The translations under genes and the position numbers were made by a program. The notes below the pieces were generated by a model. That model was not told the origin of the DNA, searched no databases, and saw only the letters and a program-made list of their open reading frames with translations. DNA of 64,000 nt from Thetidibacter halocola (GTDB lineage Bacteria; Pseudomonadota; Alphaproteobacteria; Rhodobacterales; Rhodobacteraceae): NCBI RefSeq assembly GCF_018224955.1, contig NZ_JAGTUU010000005.1, positions 1 through 64,000 on the forward strand, read 5' to 3'. Each line of letters begins with the position of its first letter. The first letter of the stretch is position 1. Below, piece after piece: positions 1 to 9,259 of this stretch.

Positions 1-195
1 GAAATCGACGTCCTTGATCTTCGTCGGCGCCTTGATCCAGTCCAGCCGCTGAGCCTGTTCGGCCCAGAACCCCTCGGGGTCAGAGATCGACCGCGCATAA
101 AGCGCATCGTATTTCGCCGCGTCGATGTGGGCCTTGGCGACGATCTCGGCGGATGGCGGATGGGTTCCGGTCGGGGTGGTCGGCTGGTCTTTCAT
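1..195 (-). CDS. acs: Acetyl-CoA synthetase, N-terminal fragment (cut by window edge)
   Basis: The reverse strand from 195 encodes 65 residues starting MKDQPTTPTG and containing YARSISDPEGFWAEQAQ followed by LDWIKAP. This is the ACAS_N region that opens acetyl-CoA synthetases, AMP-forming enzymes that make acetyl-CoA from acetate. The ATG at 195-193 is preceded by a good ribosome binding site (GGAGGAGCG on the minus strand). Only the first tenth of the usual ~650 residues lies inside the window, so catalytic motifs cannot be checked. It diverges from the TRAP operon at 598, across about 400 bases. Confidence 0.88.
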   Translation of the reverse strand, partial: MKDQPTTPTGTHPPSAEIVAKAHIDAAKYDALYARSISDPEGFWAEQAQRLDWIKAPTKIKDVDF

Positions 196-597
196 GCGCT
201 CCTCCTAAGCAGATCGGGTCATGCCGGTTGCCCCGGCGTCATGGACTTGCGCCGACCATAGGCTTTTGAAAACGGTTTTGGAAAATATATTTCTTACAAC
301 GGTTTAGATGTAAAAAATTTTCAGAAACCGATGATAATCTGTTAATGAATTTTCGAAAGCCTGCCCAAGTCCCTTGTTTTGCTGGACTTCGTAAAATGCC
401 CGTTAAACGGGTGGAGCGACTGTCATGCGGTAACGGGTGCGCGATGTCTCGGTGTGACATATTGATGCGGTATGCCGTTGCATGCCGGACTTTCGCCACA
501 AATCGGGGTGCCAAAACGTCTTGCACTGCCCCCTCGATTCTCTAGTCTCCCCCGACGAGGTGGAAAACCGCCCGTGTCCAACAGAGGGGAGAAAGAC
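196..597. other. Intergenic region between acs and TRAP operon
   Basis: About 400 bases between two divergent genes, locally A+T-rich at 260-360. It should hold both promoters. A palindrome CCCGTTAAACGGG sits at 399-411 and could be an operator or part of a small hairpin. No coding frame here resembles a known protein. Confidence 0.5.
521..548 (+). promoter_or_regulatory. Possible sigma-70 promoter for the TRAP operon
   Basis: TTGCAC at 521-526 and TAGTCT at 543-548 are separated by 16 bases and end about 50 bases before the dctP-type start codon at 598. Spacing and distance fit, but the -10 match is only moderate. Confidence 0.3.
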
Positions 598-1614
598 ATG
601 CCCAACATGACCGCCAAGCTGCTGTGCAGCGCCCTGGCCGTGACCTTTGCGACCGAAGCCGCCGCGACCGAGTGGAACGTTTCCGTCTGGGGAAGCCGCC
701 GCGCCTTCACCGAGCACATCCACAAGCTGGCCGACCTGGTTGCCGAGAAGACCGGTGGCGAGTTCACCATGAACATCTCGTATGGCGGCCTGTCGAAGAA
801 CACCGAGAACCTCGACGGTATCTCGATCGGGGCCTTTGAGATGGCGCAGTTCTGCGCCGGCTATCACCCGGACAAGAACCGCGCGATCACCGTGCTGGAA
901 CTGCCCTTCCTCGGAGTGAACACGCTGGAAGAGGAAGTCGCCGTCAGCCACGCGGTCTATGACCATCCCGCCGTCGCCGAAGAGATGGCGCAGTGGAACG
1001 CCAAGATGCTGATGACCTCGCCGATGCCGCAATACAACCTGGTCGGCACCGGCGAGCCGCGCGACGAACTGGCGGAATTCGACGGCATGCGCGTCCGCGC
1101 CACCGGAGGGCTGGGCGAGGCGTTCCGCGCCGTCGGCGGCGTGCCGACCTCGGTGACCTCGTCCGAGGCCTACCAGGCGATGGAATCCGGCGTGGTCGAC
1201 ACCGTGGCCTTCGCGCAGCACGCGCACCTGTCCTTCGGCACGATCAACACCGCAACCTGGTGGACGGCGAACCTGAACCCCGGCACCGTGAATTGCCCGG
1301 TCGTGGTCAATATCGACGCCTACGAGTCGCTGACCGATGCCGAGCGCGAGGCGCTGGACAGCTCGATCGACGAGGCCATCGCCTTTTACCTCGAGAACTA
1401 CGGCGAACTGCTGAAGCAATGGGACACCGTGCTGGCCGAGAAGAACGTCCAGAAGGTGATGATCGCCGACGAGGAACTGGCCCGCTTCCAGGACATCGCC
1501 GGCAAGCCGATCCATGACGAGTGGATCACCTCGATGAGCGCGCAGGGCCTGCCTGCGCAAGAGCTCTACGAACTGGTCGTCGGCACGCTGAAGACCGCGC
1601 GCGCGTCCAACTGA
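598..1614 (+). CDS. TRAP transporter substrate-binding protein, DctP type
   Basis: Periplasmic solute receptor of a tripartite ATP-independent transporter, 338 residues. The N-terminus MPNMTAKLLCSALAVTF...AAA reads as a Sec signal peptide cut near residue 22. The mature part begins TEWNVSVWGSRRAFTEH, and the chain contains the typical DctP core (GMRVRATGGLGEAFRAVGG, then the gate segment SSEAYQAMESGVVDTVA). The frame stays open further upstream, but ATG 598 follows GGGGAGAAAGAC, a good ribosome binding site. The small and large permeases follow at 1712 and 2343. The ligand cannot be read from the sequence; a small carboxylate is usual for the family. Confidence 0.9.
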   Translation: MPNMTAKLLCSALAVTFATEAAATEWNVSVWGSRRAFTEHIHKLADLVAEKTGGEFTMNISYGGLSKNTENLDGISIGAFEMAQFCAGYHPDKNRAITVLELPFLGVNTLEEEVAVSHAVYDHPAVAEEMAQWNAKMLMTSPMPQYNLVGTGEPRDELAEFDGMRVRATGGLGEAFRAVGGVPTSVTSSEAYQAMESGVVDTVAFAQHAHLSFGTINTATWWTANLNPGTVNCPVVVNIDAYESLTDAEREALDSSIDEAIAFYLENYGELLKQWDTVLAEKNVQKVMIADEELARFQDIAGKPIHDEWITSMSAQGLPAQELYELVVGTLKTARASN

Positions 1615-1630
1615 CGTCCTGATCGCCGCG

Positions 1631-1650
1631 CCCCGGACCACGGTCCGGGG
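1631..1650 (+). other. Hairpin downstream of the binding-protein gene
   Basis: CCCCGGACC and GGTCCGGGG pair perfectly across two bases. There is no T-run, so it is more likely an mRNA-stabilising or partly attenuating structure that raises binding-protein dosage over permease than a terminator. Confidence 0.5.
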
Positions 1651-1711
1651 CCACTGGCCCGGGCTGACCGCCCCGGGGCGCGGGATATTTATTTCTCAAG
1701 AGGGGTGGATC

Positions 1712-2341
1712 ATGGCGGGCGGCGCATCCGTGCTGAGCGATGACAGCCTGTTGTCCCGGCTCGACCTGGGATTGCAGCACGTGGAACGGGCGATGGCGCT
1801 CGTATCGGGGATCGGGGCGTTTCTGCTGATGTGCCTCGCGGTTGTGTCGGTGACCGGGCGCAACGGTTTCAACGAGCCGTTGCCCGGTTATGTCGACTGG
1901 ATCGAGACAGCGATGCCACTGATCGCGATCTTCGGGATTGCCTATGTCCAGCGGCTCGGCGGCCATATCCGCATGGATATCGTTGTGGGCGCGCTGAAGG
2001 GCCGCCCGCTGTGGCTGGCCGAATTCATCACGACCTTCGCGGTGCTGGTGCTGATGGTGCTTCTGGTCTGGGGCAGCTGGGCGCATTTCGACCGCAGCTT
2101 TGACATGACGCGGCCGATGTGGTCGCGCGACAGCACGATCGACTTGGGCCTGCCGCTCTGGCCGGCCAAGCTGGTCGTTCCGGTGGCCTTTTCGGTGCTC
2201 TGCCTGCGGCTGGTGCTGCAACTCTGGGGCTATGGCCGGGCTTTCGTCCTGGGCCTGAGCGAGCCGGTGGCCGTGCCGCTGGTCATGAGCGCGGCAGAAC
2301 TCGCCGCTGCCGAGGCCAACCAGGTGAAGGGGCACGACTGA
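1712..2341 (+). CDS. TRAP transporter small permease, DctQ type
   Basis: Small membrane subunit of 209 residues, slightly longer than the usual 160-190. Four hydrophobic segments are visible, around residues 27-50, 68-85, 105-130 and 150-175. The signature region NEPLPGYVDWIETAMPLIAIFGIAYVQ and GGHIRMDIVVG is typical of DctQ. It bridges the binding protein and the large permease and is required for uptake. The start ATG at 1712 lies 97 bases after the dctP stop, and the next gene begins two bases after its stop. Confidence 0.88.
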   Translation: MAGGASVLSDDSLLSRLDLGLQHVERAMALVSGIGAFLLMCLAVVSVTGRNGFNEPLPGYVDWIETAMPLIAIFGIAYVQRLGGHIRMDIVVGALKGRPLWLAEFITTFAVLVLMVLLVWGSWAHFDRSFDMTRPMWSRDSTIDLGLPLWPAKLVVPVAFSVLCLRLVLQLWGYGRAFVLGLSEPVAVPLVMSAAELAAAEANQVKGHD

Positions 2342-2342
2342 T

Positions 2343-3743
2343 ATGGACAATATCGAAATCGGCCTCTGGGTGACGGGCGGGTTGCTGGTCCTCGTGGTGC
2401 TGGGAATGCGCGTGGCGTTTGCCGCGGCCTTTGCCGGGCTGTTCGGCCTGATCTGGATCTTCTGGGCGCGCAAGGGCTATGACCCGTCGGAATTCGGCTG
2501 GGCGCTGGAGGTGGCGGTCAAGACCGCGGGCCAGGTGCCGCATGGCAAGGTGGCAAGCCAGGCGCTGAGCCTGATCCCCACCTTCATCCTGATCGGTTAT
2601 CTCGCCTATTACGCGGGCCTGACACGGGCGCTGTTCGAGGCGGCCAAGCGCTGGATCGCCTGGGTGCCGGGCGGGTTGGCGGTGTCCACCGTCTTTGCCA
2701 CGGCGGGGTTTGCCGCTGTCTCGGGGGCCAGCGTGGCGACGGCGGCGGTCTTTGCCCGCATCGCCATCCCCGAGATGCTGAAGGTCGGCTATGACAAGCG
2801 CTTCGCCGCCGGTGTGGTCGCCGCCGCCGGCACGCTGGCCAGCCTGATCCCGCCCTCGGCGATCCTGGTGATCTACGCCATCATCGTCGAGCAGGACGTG
2901 GGCAAGCTGCTGCTGGCGGGGTTCATCCCCGGCCTGTTCTCGGCCTTCGTCTACATGATGCTGATCATCGGGTTGGCCTTGGTGCTGCCGAATTTCGGCC
3001 CGCCGGTGCGTGGCTTCACCTGGAAGGAGCGCTTTGTCAGCCTTCCGCCCGCGCTGCCCATCGTGGCGGTGGTCGTGATCATCATCTTCTTCGTCTACAA
3101 CCCGTTCGGTGGCGACGCATGGGGCACGCCGACCGAGGGCGGCGCGATCGGCGCCTTCATCGTCTTCTGCATGGCGGTCTGGCGCGGCATGCGCTTTGCC
3201 GAGCTGAAGGATGCGCTGATCGAGACGGCCAAGCTGTCGATCATGATCTTCTCGATCATCTGGGGCGTGCTGATCTATGTCCGCTTCCTCGGCTTTGCCG
3301 ACCTGCCTTCGGCCTTTGCCGACTGGATCACCTCGCTGCATTACTCGCCGATGCTGATCCTGGTCTGCATCCTGCTGGCCTATGCGGTGCTGGGCATGTT
3401 CATGGATGCAATCGGTATGCTGCTGCTGACGCTGCCGGTGGTCTACCCGGCGGTCATGGCGCTGAACGGCGGCGCGATGGTCGCGGCCGAGGACAGCGCA
3501 TTCGGCATGTCGGGGCCGATGTGCGCGATCTGGTTCGGCATCCTCGTGGTCAAGATGGCCGAGTTCTGCCTGATCACGCCGCCCATCGGGCTCAACTGCT
3601 TCGTGGTGGCGGGCGTGCGCGACGACCTGAGCGTGCAGGATGTGTTCCGCGGCGTGACGCCGTTCTTCATCGCGGACGGGGTCACCATCGCGCTGCTGGT
3701 GGCCTTCCCGGCCATCGTGCTGTGGCTGCCAAGCATGGCCTGA
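2343..3743 (+). CDS. TRAP transporter large permease, DctM type
   Basis: 466-residue integral membrane protein, the ion-coupled transport subunit. About 12-13 hydrophobic segments can be traced. Family hallmarks include FAAVSGASVATAAVFARIAIPEM, the re-entrant region GTLASLIPPSAILVIYAIIVEQDVGKLL, and the C-terminal LITPPIGLNCFVVAGV. The length is normal for DctM. It starts immediately after the small permease and is followed by a terminator at 3767-3796, so the transcription unit is 598-3743. Confidence 0.92.
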   Translation: MDNIEIGLWVTGGLLVLVVLGMRVAFAAAFAGLFGLIWIFWARKGYDPSEFGWALEVAVKTAGQVPHGKVASQALSLIPTFILIGYLAYYAGLTRALFEAAKRWIAWVPGGLAVSTVFATAGFAAVSGASVATAAVFARIAIPEMLKVGYDKRFAAGVVAAAGTLASLIPPSAILVIYAIIVEQDVGKLLLAGFIPGLFSAFVYMMLIIGLALVLPNFGPPVRGFTWKERFVSLPPALPIVAVVVIIIFFVYNPFGGDAWGTPTEGGAIGAFIVFCMAVWRGMRFAELKDALIETAKLSIMIFSIIWGVLIYVRFLGFADLPSAFADWITSLHYSPMLILVCILLAYAVLGMFMDAIGMLLLTLPVVYPAVMALNGGAMVAAEDSAFGMSGPMCAIWFGILVVKMAEFCLITPPIGLNCFVVAGVRDDLSVQDVFRGVTPFFIADGVTIALLVAFPAIVLWLPSMA

Positions 3744-3766
3744 CGATCCGGGTCCAGATCCGATGG

Positions 3767-3796
3767 ACGGGGCTTGCCACGGCGCGCCCCGTTTTT
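3767..3796 (+). terminator. Rho-independent terminator after the TRAP operon
   Basis: ACGGGGC (3767-3773) pairs with GCCCCGT (3786-3792) and is followed by a run of T to 3796. It separates the TRAP operon from the arsenic operon starting 40 bases later. Confidence 0.7.
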
Positions 3797-3818
3797 CATG
3801 CTTGCCTTCCGGATGATG

Positions 3819-3844
3819 ATTCCATATTTCCGGAAGTATGGAAT
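3819..3844 (+). promoter_or_regulatory. Probable ArsR operator overlapping the start codon
   Basis: Near-perfect 26-base palindrome: outer arms ATTCCATA and TATGGAAT, inner core TTCCGGAA, with only one mismatched base pair. It covers the ATG at 3838. Binding here would block both promoter clearance and the translation start region of the first ars gene, which fits autoregulation by the encoded ArsR domain. Confidence 0.65.
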
Positions 3845-4668
3845 CTCTGGCGATCACCCAACTCTCCGCGCTGGCGCATCCGCGCCGCCTGGCGCTGTTC
3901 CGGCTGCTGATGCGGCGGTTTCCCGGCGAGGTGCCGGCCGGGGACCTGGCCCAGGCACTGGACCTGCCGCCCTCGTCCCTGTCGGCGGCGCTGGCACAGC
4001 TGCGGCAGGCGGGCCTGATCGGCCAGCGGCGCGAGGGAACCTCGCTGCTTTATCAAGCCGACACGACCGCGGCCGCGGGTCTCGTCGCCTACCTGGCGGC
4101 GGATTGCTGCCGCGGGCGGCCCGACATCTGCCTGTTACCCGACCATGACAAGGAGCCTGTCATGTCCCACAGAAAATACGCGGTCCTGTTCATCTGCACC
4201 GGCAACTCGGCCCGCTCGATCATGGCTGAAACCCTGCTGCGCGAGATGGCGGGCGACCGGTTCGAGGCGCATTCCGCCGGCACCCGACCCTATTCCGAGC
4301 TGAACCCCCGCGCGGTTGCGCTGTTGCAGGCCAAGGGACACGACGTGTCCGGCCTGCGGGCCAAGCATGTCTCGGAGTTCCAGGGCGCGGGCGCTCCGCC
4401 TCTCGACTTCGTCTTTACCGTCTGCGACCGCGCCGCGAACGAGGAATGCCCGCCCTGGCCGGGCCAGCCGATCACCGGGCACTGGGGCCAGCCCGACCCT
4501 GTCAGGGCTACCGGCACCGAGGCCGAGCGCCAGCTTGCCTTCCAGCAGGTCTATGGCGCCCTGCGCAACCGCATCGCGGCCTTCGCTGCGCTGCCCTTCG
4601 ACTCGCTCGACCGAGTCAGCCTGCAGGCGCGGGTCGACACGCTTGGCCAGACGAGAGAGCCCGCATGA
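3838..4668 (+). CDS. ArsR repressor fused to LMW-PTP-type arsenate reductase
   Basis: 276-residue fusion. Residues 1-95 are an ArsR/SmtB winged helix ([17 protein letters not shown]; recognition region [19 protein letters not shown]) with a Cys cluster C90-C91...C98 resembling the arsenite site of type-2 ArsR proteins. Residues 112-250 are an arsenate reductase of the low-molecular-weight phosphatase fold, with the P-loop CTGNSAR (C120 to R126) and the redox pair C196/C204, expected to be recycled by thioredoxin. It overlaps the next gene by ATGA. The start is chosen because homologues begin just before this helix; the ribosome binding site is weak and inside the operator. The fusion means sensor and reductase are made in equal amounts. 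Confidence 0.88.
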   Translation: MESLAITQLSALAHPRRLALFRLLMRRFPGEVPAGDLAQALDLPPSSLSAALAQLRQAGLIGQRREGTSLLYQADTTAAAGLVAYLAADCCRGRPDICLLPDHDKEPVMSHRKYAVLFICTGNSARSIMAETLLREMAGDRFEAHSAGTRPYSELNPRAVALLQAKGHDVSGLRAKHVSEFQGAGAPPLDFVFTVCDRAANEECPPWPGQPITGHWGQPDPVRATGTEAERQLAFQQVYGALRNRIAAFAALPFDSLDRVSLQARVDTLGQTREPA

Positions 4669-5663
4669 CAACCTATGCCATCAACGGCCTTGGCCGGATC
4701 GGAAAGCTCGCCCTGCGTCCCATGCTCGAGGAAGGCATGCAGGTCGCCTGGCTGAACGATGCCGTGGGCGACCCTTTGATGCATGCGCACCTGCTGGAGT
4801 TCGACACGGTCCATGGCCGCTGGAATGCGGATATCACGCATGATGCCGACAGCCTGACGGTGAACGGGATGCGCCTGCCGATATTCTGCGAACGCGCGCT
4901 GGACGCGCTGCCGCTGGAGGGGGTCGACGTGGTAATAGACTGCACGGGCCATTACAAGACCGCCGCGCGGATCGCGCCCTATTTCGCGCGCGGCGTGAAG
5001 AAGGTGGTGGTTTCCGCCCCGGTCAAGGATGGCGACGCCGCCAACATCGTCTACGGCGTGAACCACGACACCTATGACCCTGCGCGCCACTCCATCGTGA
5101 CGGCGGCCTCCTGCACGACGAATTGCCTCGCCCCGGTGGTCAAGGTGATCCACGAGGCATTGGGCATCCGGCATGGCTCGATCACCACGATCCACGACGT
5201 GACCAACACCCAGACCATCGTCGACCGGCCCGCCAAGGACCTGCGCCGCGCGCGCTCGGCGCTGAATTCCCTGATCCCGACGACGACCGGATCGGCCACG
5301 GCGATCACTTTGATCTACCCGGAACTCAAGGGGCGCCTGAACGGCCACGCGGTGCGGGTGCCGCTGCTGAACGCCTCGCTGACCGACTGCGTCTTCGAGG
5401 TCGAGCGGGCGACGACACCCGAAGAAGTCAACGCGCTGTTCAAGGCCGCAGCCGAAGGCCCGCTGAAGGGTATCCTCGGCTACGAGGAACGGCCGCTGGT
5501 CTCGACCGACTATGTCAACGACCCGAGGTCGAGCATCGTCGATGCGCCGTCCACCATGGTCGTCAACGGCACGCAGGTGAAGGTCTATGCCTGGTATGAC
5601 AACGAATGGGGCTATGCGCACCGGCTGGTGGATGTCGCGCGGATGGTGGGCGCGTCGCTGTGA
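4665..5663 (+). CDS. Glyceraldehyde-3-phosphate dehydrogenase of the arsJ operon
   Basis: 332-residue GAPDH with the Rossmann start [13 protein letters not shown], catalytic SCTTNCLAP, and C-terminal [15 protein letters not shown]. In ArsJ operons this enzyme is known to use arsenate in place of phosphate, giving 1-arseno-3-phosphoglycerate, which ArsJ exports. Position between the ArsR-ArsC fusion and arsJ, with 4-base overlaps at both ends, marks it as the detoxification paralogue rather than the glycolytic enzyme. The substrate specificity is inferred from context. Confidence 0.9.
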   Translation: MTTYAINGLGRIGKLALRPMLEEGMQVAWLNDAVGDPLMHAHLLEFDTVHGRWNADITHDADSLTVNGMRLPIFCERALDALPLEGVDVVIDCTGHYKTAARIAPYFARGVKKVVVSAPVKDGDAANIVYGVNHDTYDPARHSIVTAASCTTNCLAPVVKVIHEALGIRHGSITTIHDVTNTQTIVDRPAKDLRRARSALNSLIPTTTGSATAITLIYPELKGRLNGHAVRVPLLNASLTDCVFEVERATTPEEVNALFKAAAEGPLKGILGYEERPLVSTDYVNDPRSSIVDAPSTMVVNGTQVKVYAWYDNEWGYAHRLVDVARMVGASL

Positions 5664-6913
5664 CCGTGGCCGCGTCGCGCCCCGAGGGTCTGGCCGCCTA
5701 TATCCCGGTGACGGCGGCCTACTGGGCCTTCATGCTGACCGACGGCGCGCTGCGGATGCTGGTGCTGCTGCATTTCCACACGCTCGGTTTCAGCCCTGTT
5801 CAGCTGGCCTACCTGTTCCTCCTGTATGAAATCGCGGGGATCGTGACGAACCTCTCGGCGGGGTGGATCGCCGCGCGGTTCGGTCTGACCACGACGCTCT
5901 ATGCCGGGCTGGCCCTGCAGGTGGGCGCGCTGCTGGCGCTCGCCGGGCTGGACCCGTCCTGGGGCATAGGCGCGTCGGTCGCCTATGTGATGGCGGTGCA
6001 GGGTGCCTCGGGCGTGGCCAAGGACCTGTCCAAGATGAGCGCCAAGTCGGCGGTCAAGCTGCTCGCGCCAAGCGGGCAGGGCGGGTTGTTCAAGTGGGTC
6101 GCGGTGCTGACCGGGTCGAAGAACGCGGTCAAGGGCGCGGGCTTTCTTCTGGGCGCGGCGCTGCTGGCGCTGGCGGGGTTCCACGCGGCGGTCCTGGGCA
6201 TGGCGGCCGTGCTGGCGCTGGTGCTGGTCGCGGTGGTGCTGCGGATGCCGGGCGGTCTGCCCGCCGGGCGCAAGGGCGCCAAGTTTCGCGAGGTCTTTTC
6301 CAAGGACGCCAACATCAACTGGCTCTCGGCGGCGCGGGTGTTCCTGTTCGGCGCGCGCGACGTGTGGTTCGTGGTCGGCATCCCGGTCTATTTCTACGCG
6401 GTCCTGTCGGACGGGACCGAGGCCGGCAACCGCGTGGCGTTCTTCACCATCGGAACCTTCATGGCGGTCTGGACGATCCTGTATGGCGCGGTGCAGGCCG
6501 CAGCGCCGAAACTGCTGGGCGCCGCGCACCGCCCCGAGGCCGAGCTGATCGCGGCGGCGCGGCTTTGGGCGGGGGCGCTGGCACTGGTGCCGGCGTTGCT
6601 GGCGGGGCTGGTGATCGTGGCGGGCGAGCCCGCGCCCTGGCTGACCGCGGCGCTTGTCGCGGGGCTCTTGCTTTTCGGCGCGGCCTTTGCGGTGAACTCG
6701 TCGCTGCACAGCTACCTGATCCTCGCCTTCTCCAAGGGAGAGCGGGTAACGATGGATGTGGGCTTCTACTACATGGCGAACGCGGCGGGGCGGCTGCTGG
6801 GCACGTTGCTGTCGGGCATGAGTTACCAGTTGGGCGGCGTCGCGGCCTGTCTTGGCGTCGCGGCGCTGATGCTGGGGTTGAGCGCGGTTTTCGCGGGTCG
6901 GCTCAGGGCGTGA
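5660..6913 (+). CDS. arsJ: ArsJ organoarsenical efflux permease
   Basis: 417-residue major facilitator protein with about 12 hydrophobic segments. The stretch [21 protein letters not shown] between TM4 and TM5 is characteristic of ArsJ. It should export 1-arseno-3-phosphoglycerate made by the adjacent GAPDH. The start is GTG 5660, which overlaps the GAPDH stop (GTGA); the frame is open further upstream but that part is antisense-like and unconserved. With the preceding two genes it forms a complete arsenate-resistance operon that does not need an arsenite pump. Confidence 0.9.
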   Translation: MTVAASRPEGLAAYIPVTAAYWAFMLTDGALRMLVLLHFHTLGFSPVQLAYLFLLYEIAGIVTNLSAGWIAARFGLTTTLYAGLALQVGALLALAGLDPSWGIGASVAYVMAVQGASGVAKDLSKMSAKSAVKLLAPSGQGGLFKWVAVLTGSKNAVKGAGFLLGAALLALAGFHAAVLGMAAVLALVLVAVVLRMPGGLPAGRKGAKFREVFSKDANINWLSAARVFLFGARDVWFVVGIPVYFYAVLSDGTEAGNRVAFFTIGTFMAVWTILYGAVQAAAPKLLGAAHRPEAELIAAARLWAGALALVPALLAGLVIVAGEPAPWLTAALVAGLLLFGAAFAVNSSLHSYLILAFSKGERVTMDVGFYYMANAAGRLLGTLLSGMSYQLGGVAACLGVAALMLGLSAVFAGRLRA

Positions 6914-7011
6914 AGCGCCTTGGGTCGCGGAGCAATGTTAGAAAAGCGTGAGCCGCGGATCGCCGCCGCGCGGCGGCCTTCGGCCTTGATTCCGCGCTTT
7001 GATCGCAGCGA

Positions 7012-8424
7012 CTAGGTCAATCCTTTCAACGCCTGATACAGAGCCCTGAACTTCGCCAGCCGCTCTGCATGCCATGGCGTGTCCCGGGGCGTGAAGTGCT
7101 GGGCCTCGGGCGTCTCGTAGGGCGGCTCCGAACCCACCGCCCGCGCCGCCAGCCGCGCGGCCCCCAACGCCGGACCCACCGCCGCATCGGGCGTCCGGTC
7201 AAGCGGCACGCACATCACGTCGGCGATGGTCTGCACCAGAAGGTCGGCTCGGGCGCCGCCGCCGATCACCCGCAGCCGGGCGGGCAGGGGGCGCGCGGCC
7301 TCGACCGCCGCCTTGGCGTCAGCGAAACTGTAGGCGATGGCGTCGATCACCGCGCGCATCATCTGGCCGCGCGTGGTGCCGTTGCCGATGCCGGAAAACG
7401 CCCCCCGGATCTGCGCGTCGCCATGTGGCGTGCGTTCCCCGGTCAGGTAGGGCAGGCAAAGCGGCGCGTCGCGGCTGTCGGCCTCGGCGGCCTCGGCCAG
7501 CAGGACGGGCAGGGGCGCGCCGGTCATCTCGGAGAACCAGGCCATCGGGCGCGCGCCGTTCAGCATGGCGGCCATCTGGTACCAGAGGCCTGGGTAGGCA
7601 TGGGCAAAGCTGTGCAGGCCCTGCGCGGGCGCGGCGGCATAGGCCCCGGTCGCCACGAACAACTGTCCCGAGGTGCCGAGCGAGATGAAGCCCACACCGT
7701 CGCTGACCGCCCCGATGGCCACTGCGCCCGCCACCGCGTCGCCAGCGCCCGCCGCCACAGGGATGCCCGCGGGCAGGCCGAGCGCCTGCGCGGCGTCACT
7801 GGTCAGCGTCCCCGCCACGGCATCGCCGGCCAGCACCTCTGGCAGCCAGGCGGGATCGGTGGCGGTGGCGGCGCAGAGCCGGTCGGACCATGTGCCGCGC
7901 GCCTGGTCGAACCACCAGGTGCCGCCCGCGTCCGACCGGTCGGTGACGATGCGCCCGTGCAGGCGATGGCCGATGAAGTCCTTGGGCAGCAGCACATGCG
8001 CGATGCGGGCATGCAGTTCGGGCTCGTGCCGCCTCAGCCACAGCAGCTTGGGCGCGGTCAGGCCGGGCATGGCGCGCACCCCTGCGATGCGTTCCAGAAC
8101 CGGGTCGGACAATTCGGCGGAGTCCGTCGCGGCGCGACCGTCGTTCCACAGGATCGCCGGGCGCAGAACGTCTCCCGAGGCATCCAGCAGCACCGCGCCG
8201 TGCATCTGCCCGGACAGGCCGATGGCGCGCACCGGCCCGGATATGCGCAGCGCGCGTACCGCCTGCACGGCAGCCTGCCACCAGCTGTCCGGGTGTTGCT
8301 CGGCCCAGGCGGGATGCGGATGGGCGATGCCCAAAGGCACGCTCGCCTCGGACAGGGTCCGAAGCGCGGCGTCGCAAAGCACCGCCTTGACCGAGGAGGT
8401 CCCGACGTCGATCCCGAGGAACAT
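7012..8424 (-). CDS. xylB: Xylulokinase-like FGGY carbohydrate kinase
   Basis: 470 residues, normal for XylB. N-terminal MFLGIDVGTSSVKAVL is the phosphate-binding start of FGGY kinases; GLSGQMHGAVLL and ILWNDGR match the D-xylulokinase signature, and GGGARADLLVQTIADVM is the second ATP-site motif. It would phosphorylate D-xylulose or a related ketose. It is the last gene of the minus-strand frcB-frcC-frcA-xylB unit, starting six bases after frcA. In the characterised rhizobial frc operon this slot holds a different kinase, so the imported sugar here is probably a pentose, pentulose or pentitol product rather than fructose. Confidence 0.87.
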   Translation of the reverse strand: MFLGIDVGTSSVKAVLCDAALRTLSEASVPLGIAHPHPAWAEQHPDSWWQAAVQAVRALRISGPVRAIGLSGQMHGAVLLDASGDVLRPAILWNDGRAATDSAELSDPVLERIAGVRAMPGLTAPKLLWLRRHEPELHARIAHVLLPKDFIGHRLHGRIVTDRSDAGGTWWFDQARGTWSDRLCAATATDPAWLPEVLAGDAVAGTLTSDAAQALGLPAGIPVAAGAGDAVAGAVAIGAVSDGVGFISLGTSGQLFVATGAYAAAPAQGLHSFAHAYPGLWYQMAAMLNGARPMAWFSEMTGAPLPVLLAEAAEADSRDAPLCLPYLTGERTPHGDAQIRGAFSGIGNGTTRGQMMRAVIDAIAYSFADAKAAVEAARPLPARLRVIGGGARADLLVQTIADVMCVPLDRTPDAAVGPALGAARLAARAVGSEPPYETPEAQHFTPRDTPWHAERLAKFRALYQALKGLT

Positions 8425-8430
8425 GGGGCG

Positions 8431-9207
8431 TCAGGCCGCGCTGAGGGCCGGGTCCGGCTCCTTGGCGCCGGTCATGTAGGCCACCGCGTCGGACATCGTG
8501 TGGTCCTTGGGGTCGATCACGCAAAGCCGCTTGCCCAGCCGGTGCACGTGGATGCGGTCGGCCACCTCGAAGACATGCGGCATGTTGTGGCTGATCAGGA
8601 TAATCGGGATGCCGCGCGCCTTAACGTCGAGGATCAGTTCCAGCACTTTGCGGCTTTCCTTGACGCCCAGCGCGGCGGTCGGCTCATCCAGGATGATGAC
8701 CTTGGAGCCGAAGGCCGCGGCGCGGGCCACGGCGACGCCCTGGCGCTGGCCGCCCGAGAGCGTCTCGACCGGCTGGTTGATGTTCTGGATCGTCATCAGC
8801 CCGAGGTCGTTCAGCTTTTGCCGGGCGATGCGCTCCATCTCCTTGCGATCGAGCATGCGCAGCCACTGGCCCATGGGGCCCGACTTGCGGATCTCCCGGC
8901 CCATGAACATGTTCTCGGCGATGGACAGAGCAGGGGACATGGCGAGCGTCTGGTAGACCGTCTCGATCCCGGCGTCGCGCGCCTCGATGGGGGATTGAAA
9001 GCGGATCGGCTTGCCTTCGAGTTCGATGGTGCCGCCATCGGGGATCACAGCGCCGGAGACCGCCTTGATCAGGGTGGATTTGCCGGCGCCGTTGTCGCCG
9101 ATGACAGCCAGGATCTCGCCCGGCATCAGGTCGAAATCGCAATGGTCGAGCGCGGTCACCTTGCCATAGCGCTTGACCAGGTTGCGGCCCTTCAGGATGG
9201 GTTGCAT
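8431..9207 (-). CDS. frcA: Sugar ABC transporter ATP-binding protein, FrcA type
   Basis: 258-residue single-domain ATPase. Walker A GDNGAGKST, signature LSGGQRQGVAVARA, Walker B VIILDEPTAAL and the switch histidine in LISHN are intact. The segments GIETVYQTLAMSPALSIAENMFMGREI and HRLGKRLCVI are close to FrcA of rhizobia. Unlike RbsA/XylG it carries one ATPase domain only, as is usual for FrcA. ATG 9207 is chosen over GTG 9216 because AAGGAG lies eight bases before it and would overlap the GTG. Powers the FrcC permease. Confidence 0.88.
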   Translation of the reverse strand: MQPILKGRNLVKRYGKVTALDHCDFDLMPGEILAVIGDNGAGKSTLIKAVSGAVIPDGGTIELEGKPIRFQSPIEARDAGIETVYQTLAMSPALSIAENMFMGREIRKSGPMGQWLRMLDRKEMERIARQKLNDLGLMTIQNINQPVETLSGGQRQGVAVARAAAFGSKVIILDEPTAALGVKESRKVLELILDVKARGIPIILISHNMPHVFEVADRIHVHRLGKRLCVIDPKDHTMSDAVAYMTGAKEPDPALSAA

Positions 9208-9228
9208 CTCTTGCACTCCTTGCTGGAG

Positions 9229-9249
9229 GGGCGGGGTGGACCCCCGCCC
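9229..9249 (-). other. Hairpin between frcC and frcA
   Basis: GGGCGGGG and CCCCGCCC form an eight-pair stem with a five-base loop in the short frcC-frcA gap. No T-run follows, so it is probably an RNA-stability element. Confidence 0.4.
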
Positions 9250-9259
9250 TGCGGGACGA

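Noticed and set aside
2283-3857. Long open frame on the minus strand opposite the DctM gene
   Set aside because: Composition (Arg/Asp/Gln/His-rich, no family pattern) is that of an antisense shadow in high-G+C DNA; the plus-strand DctM is unambiguous. The same applies to many long frames opposite other genes in the window.
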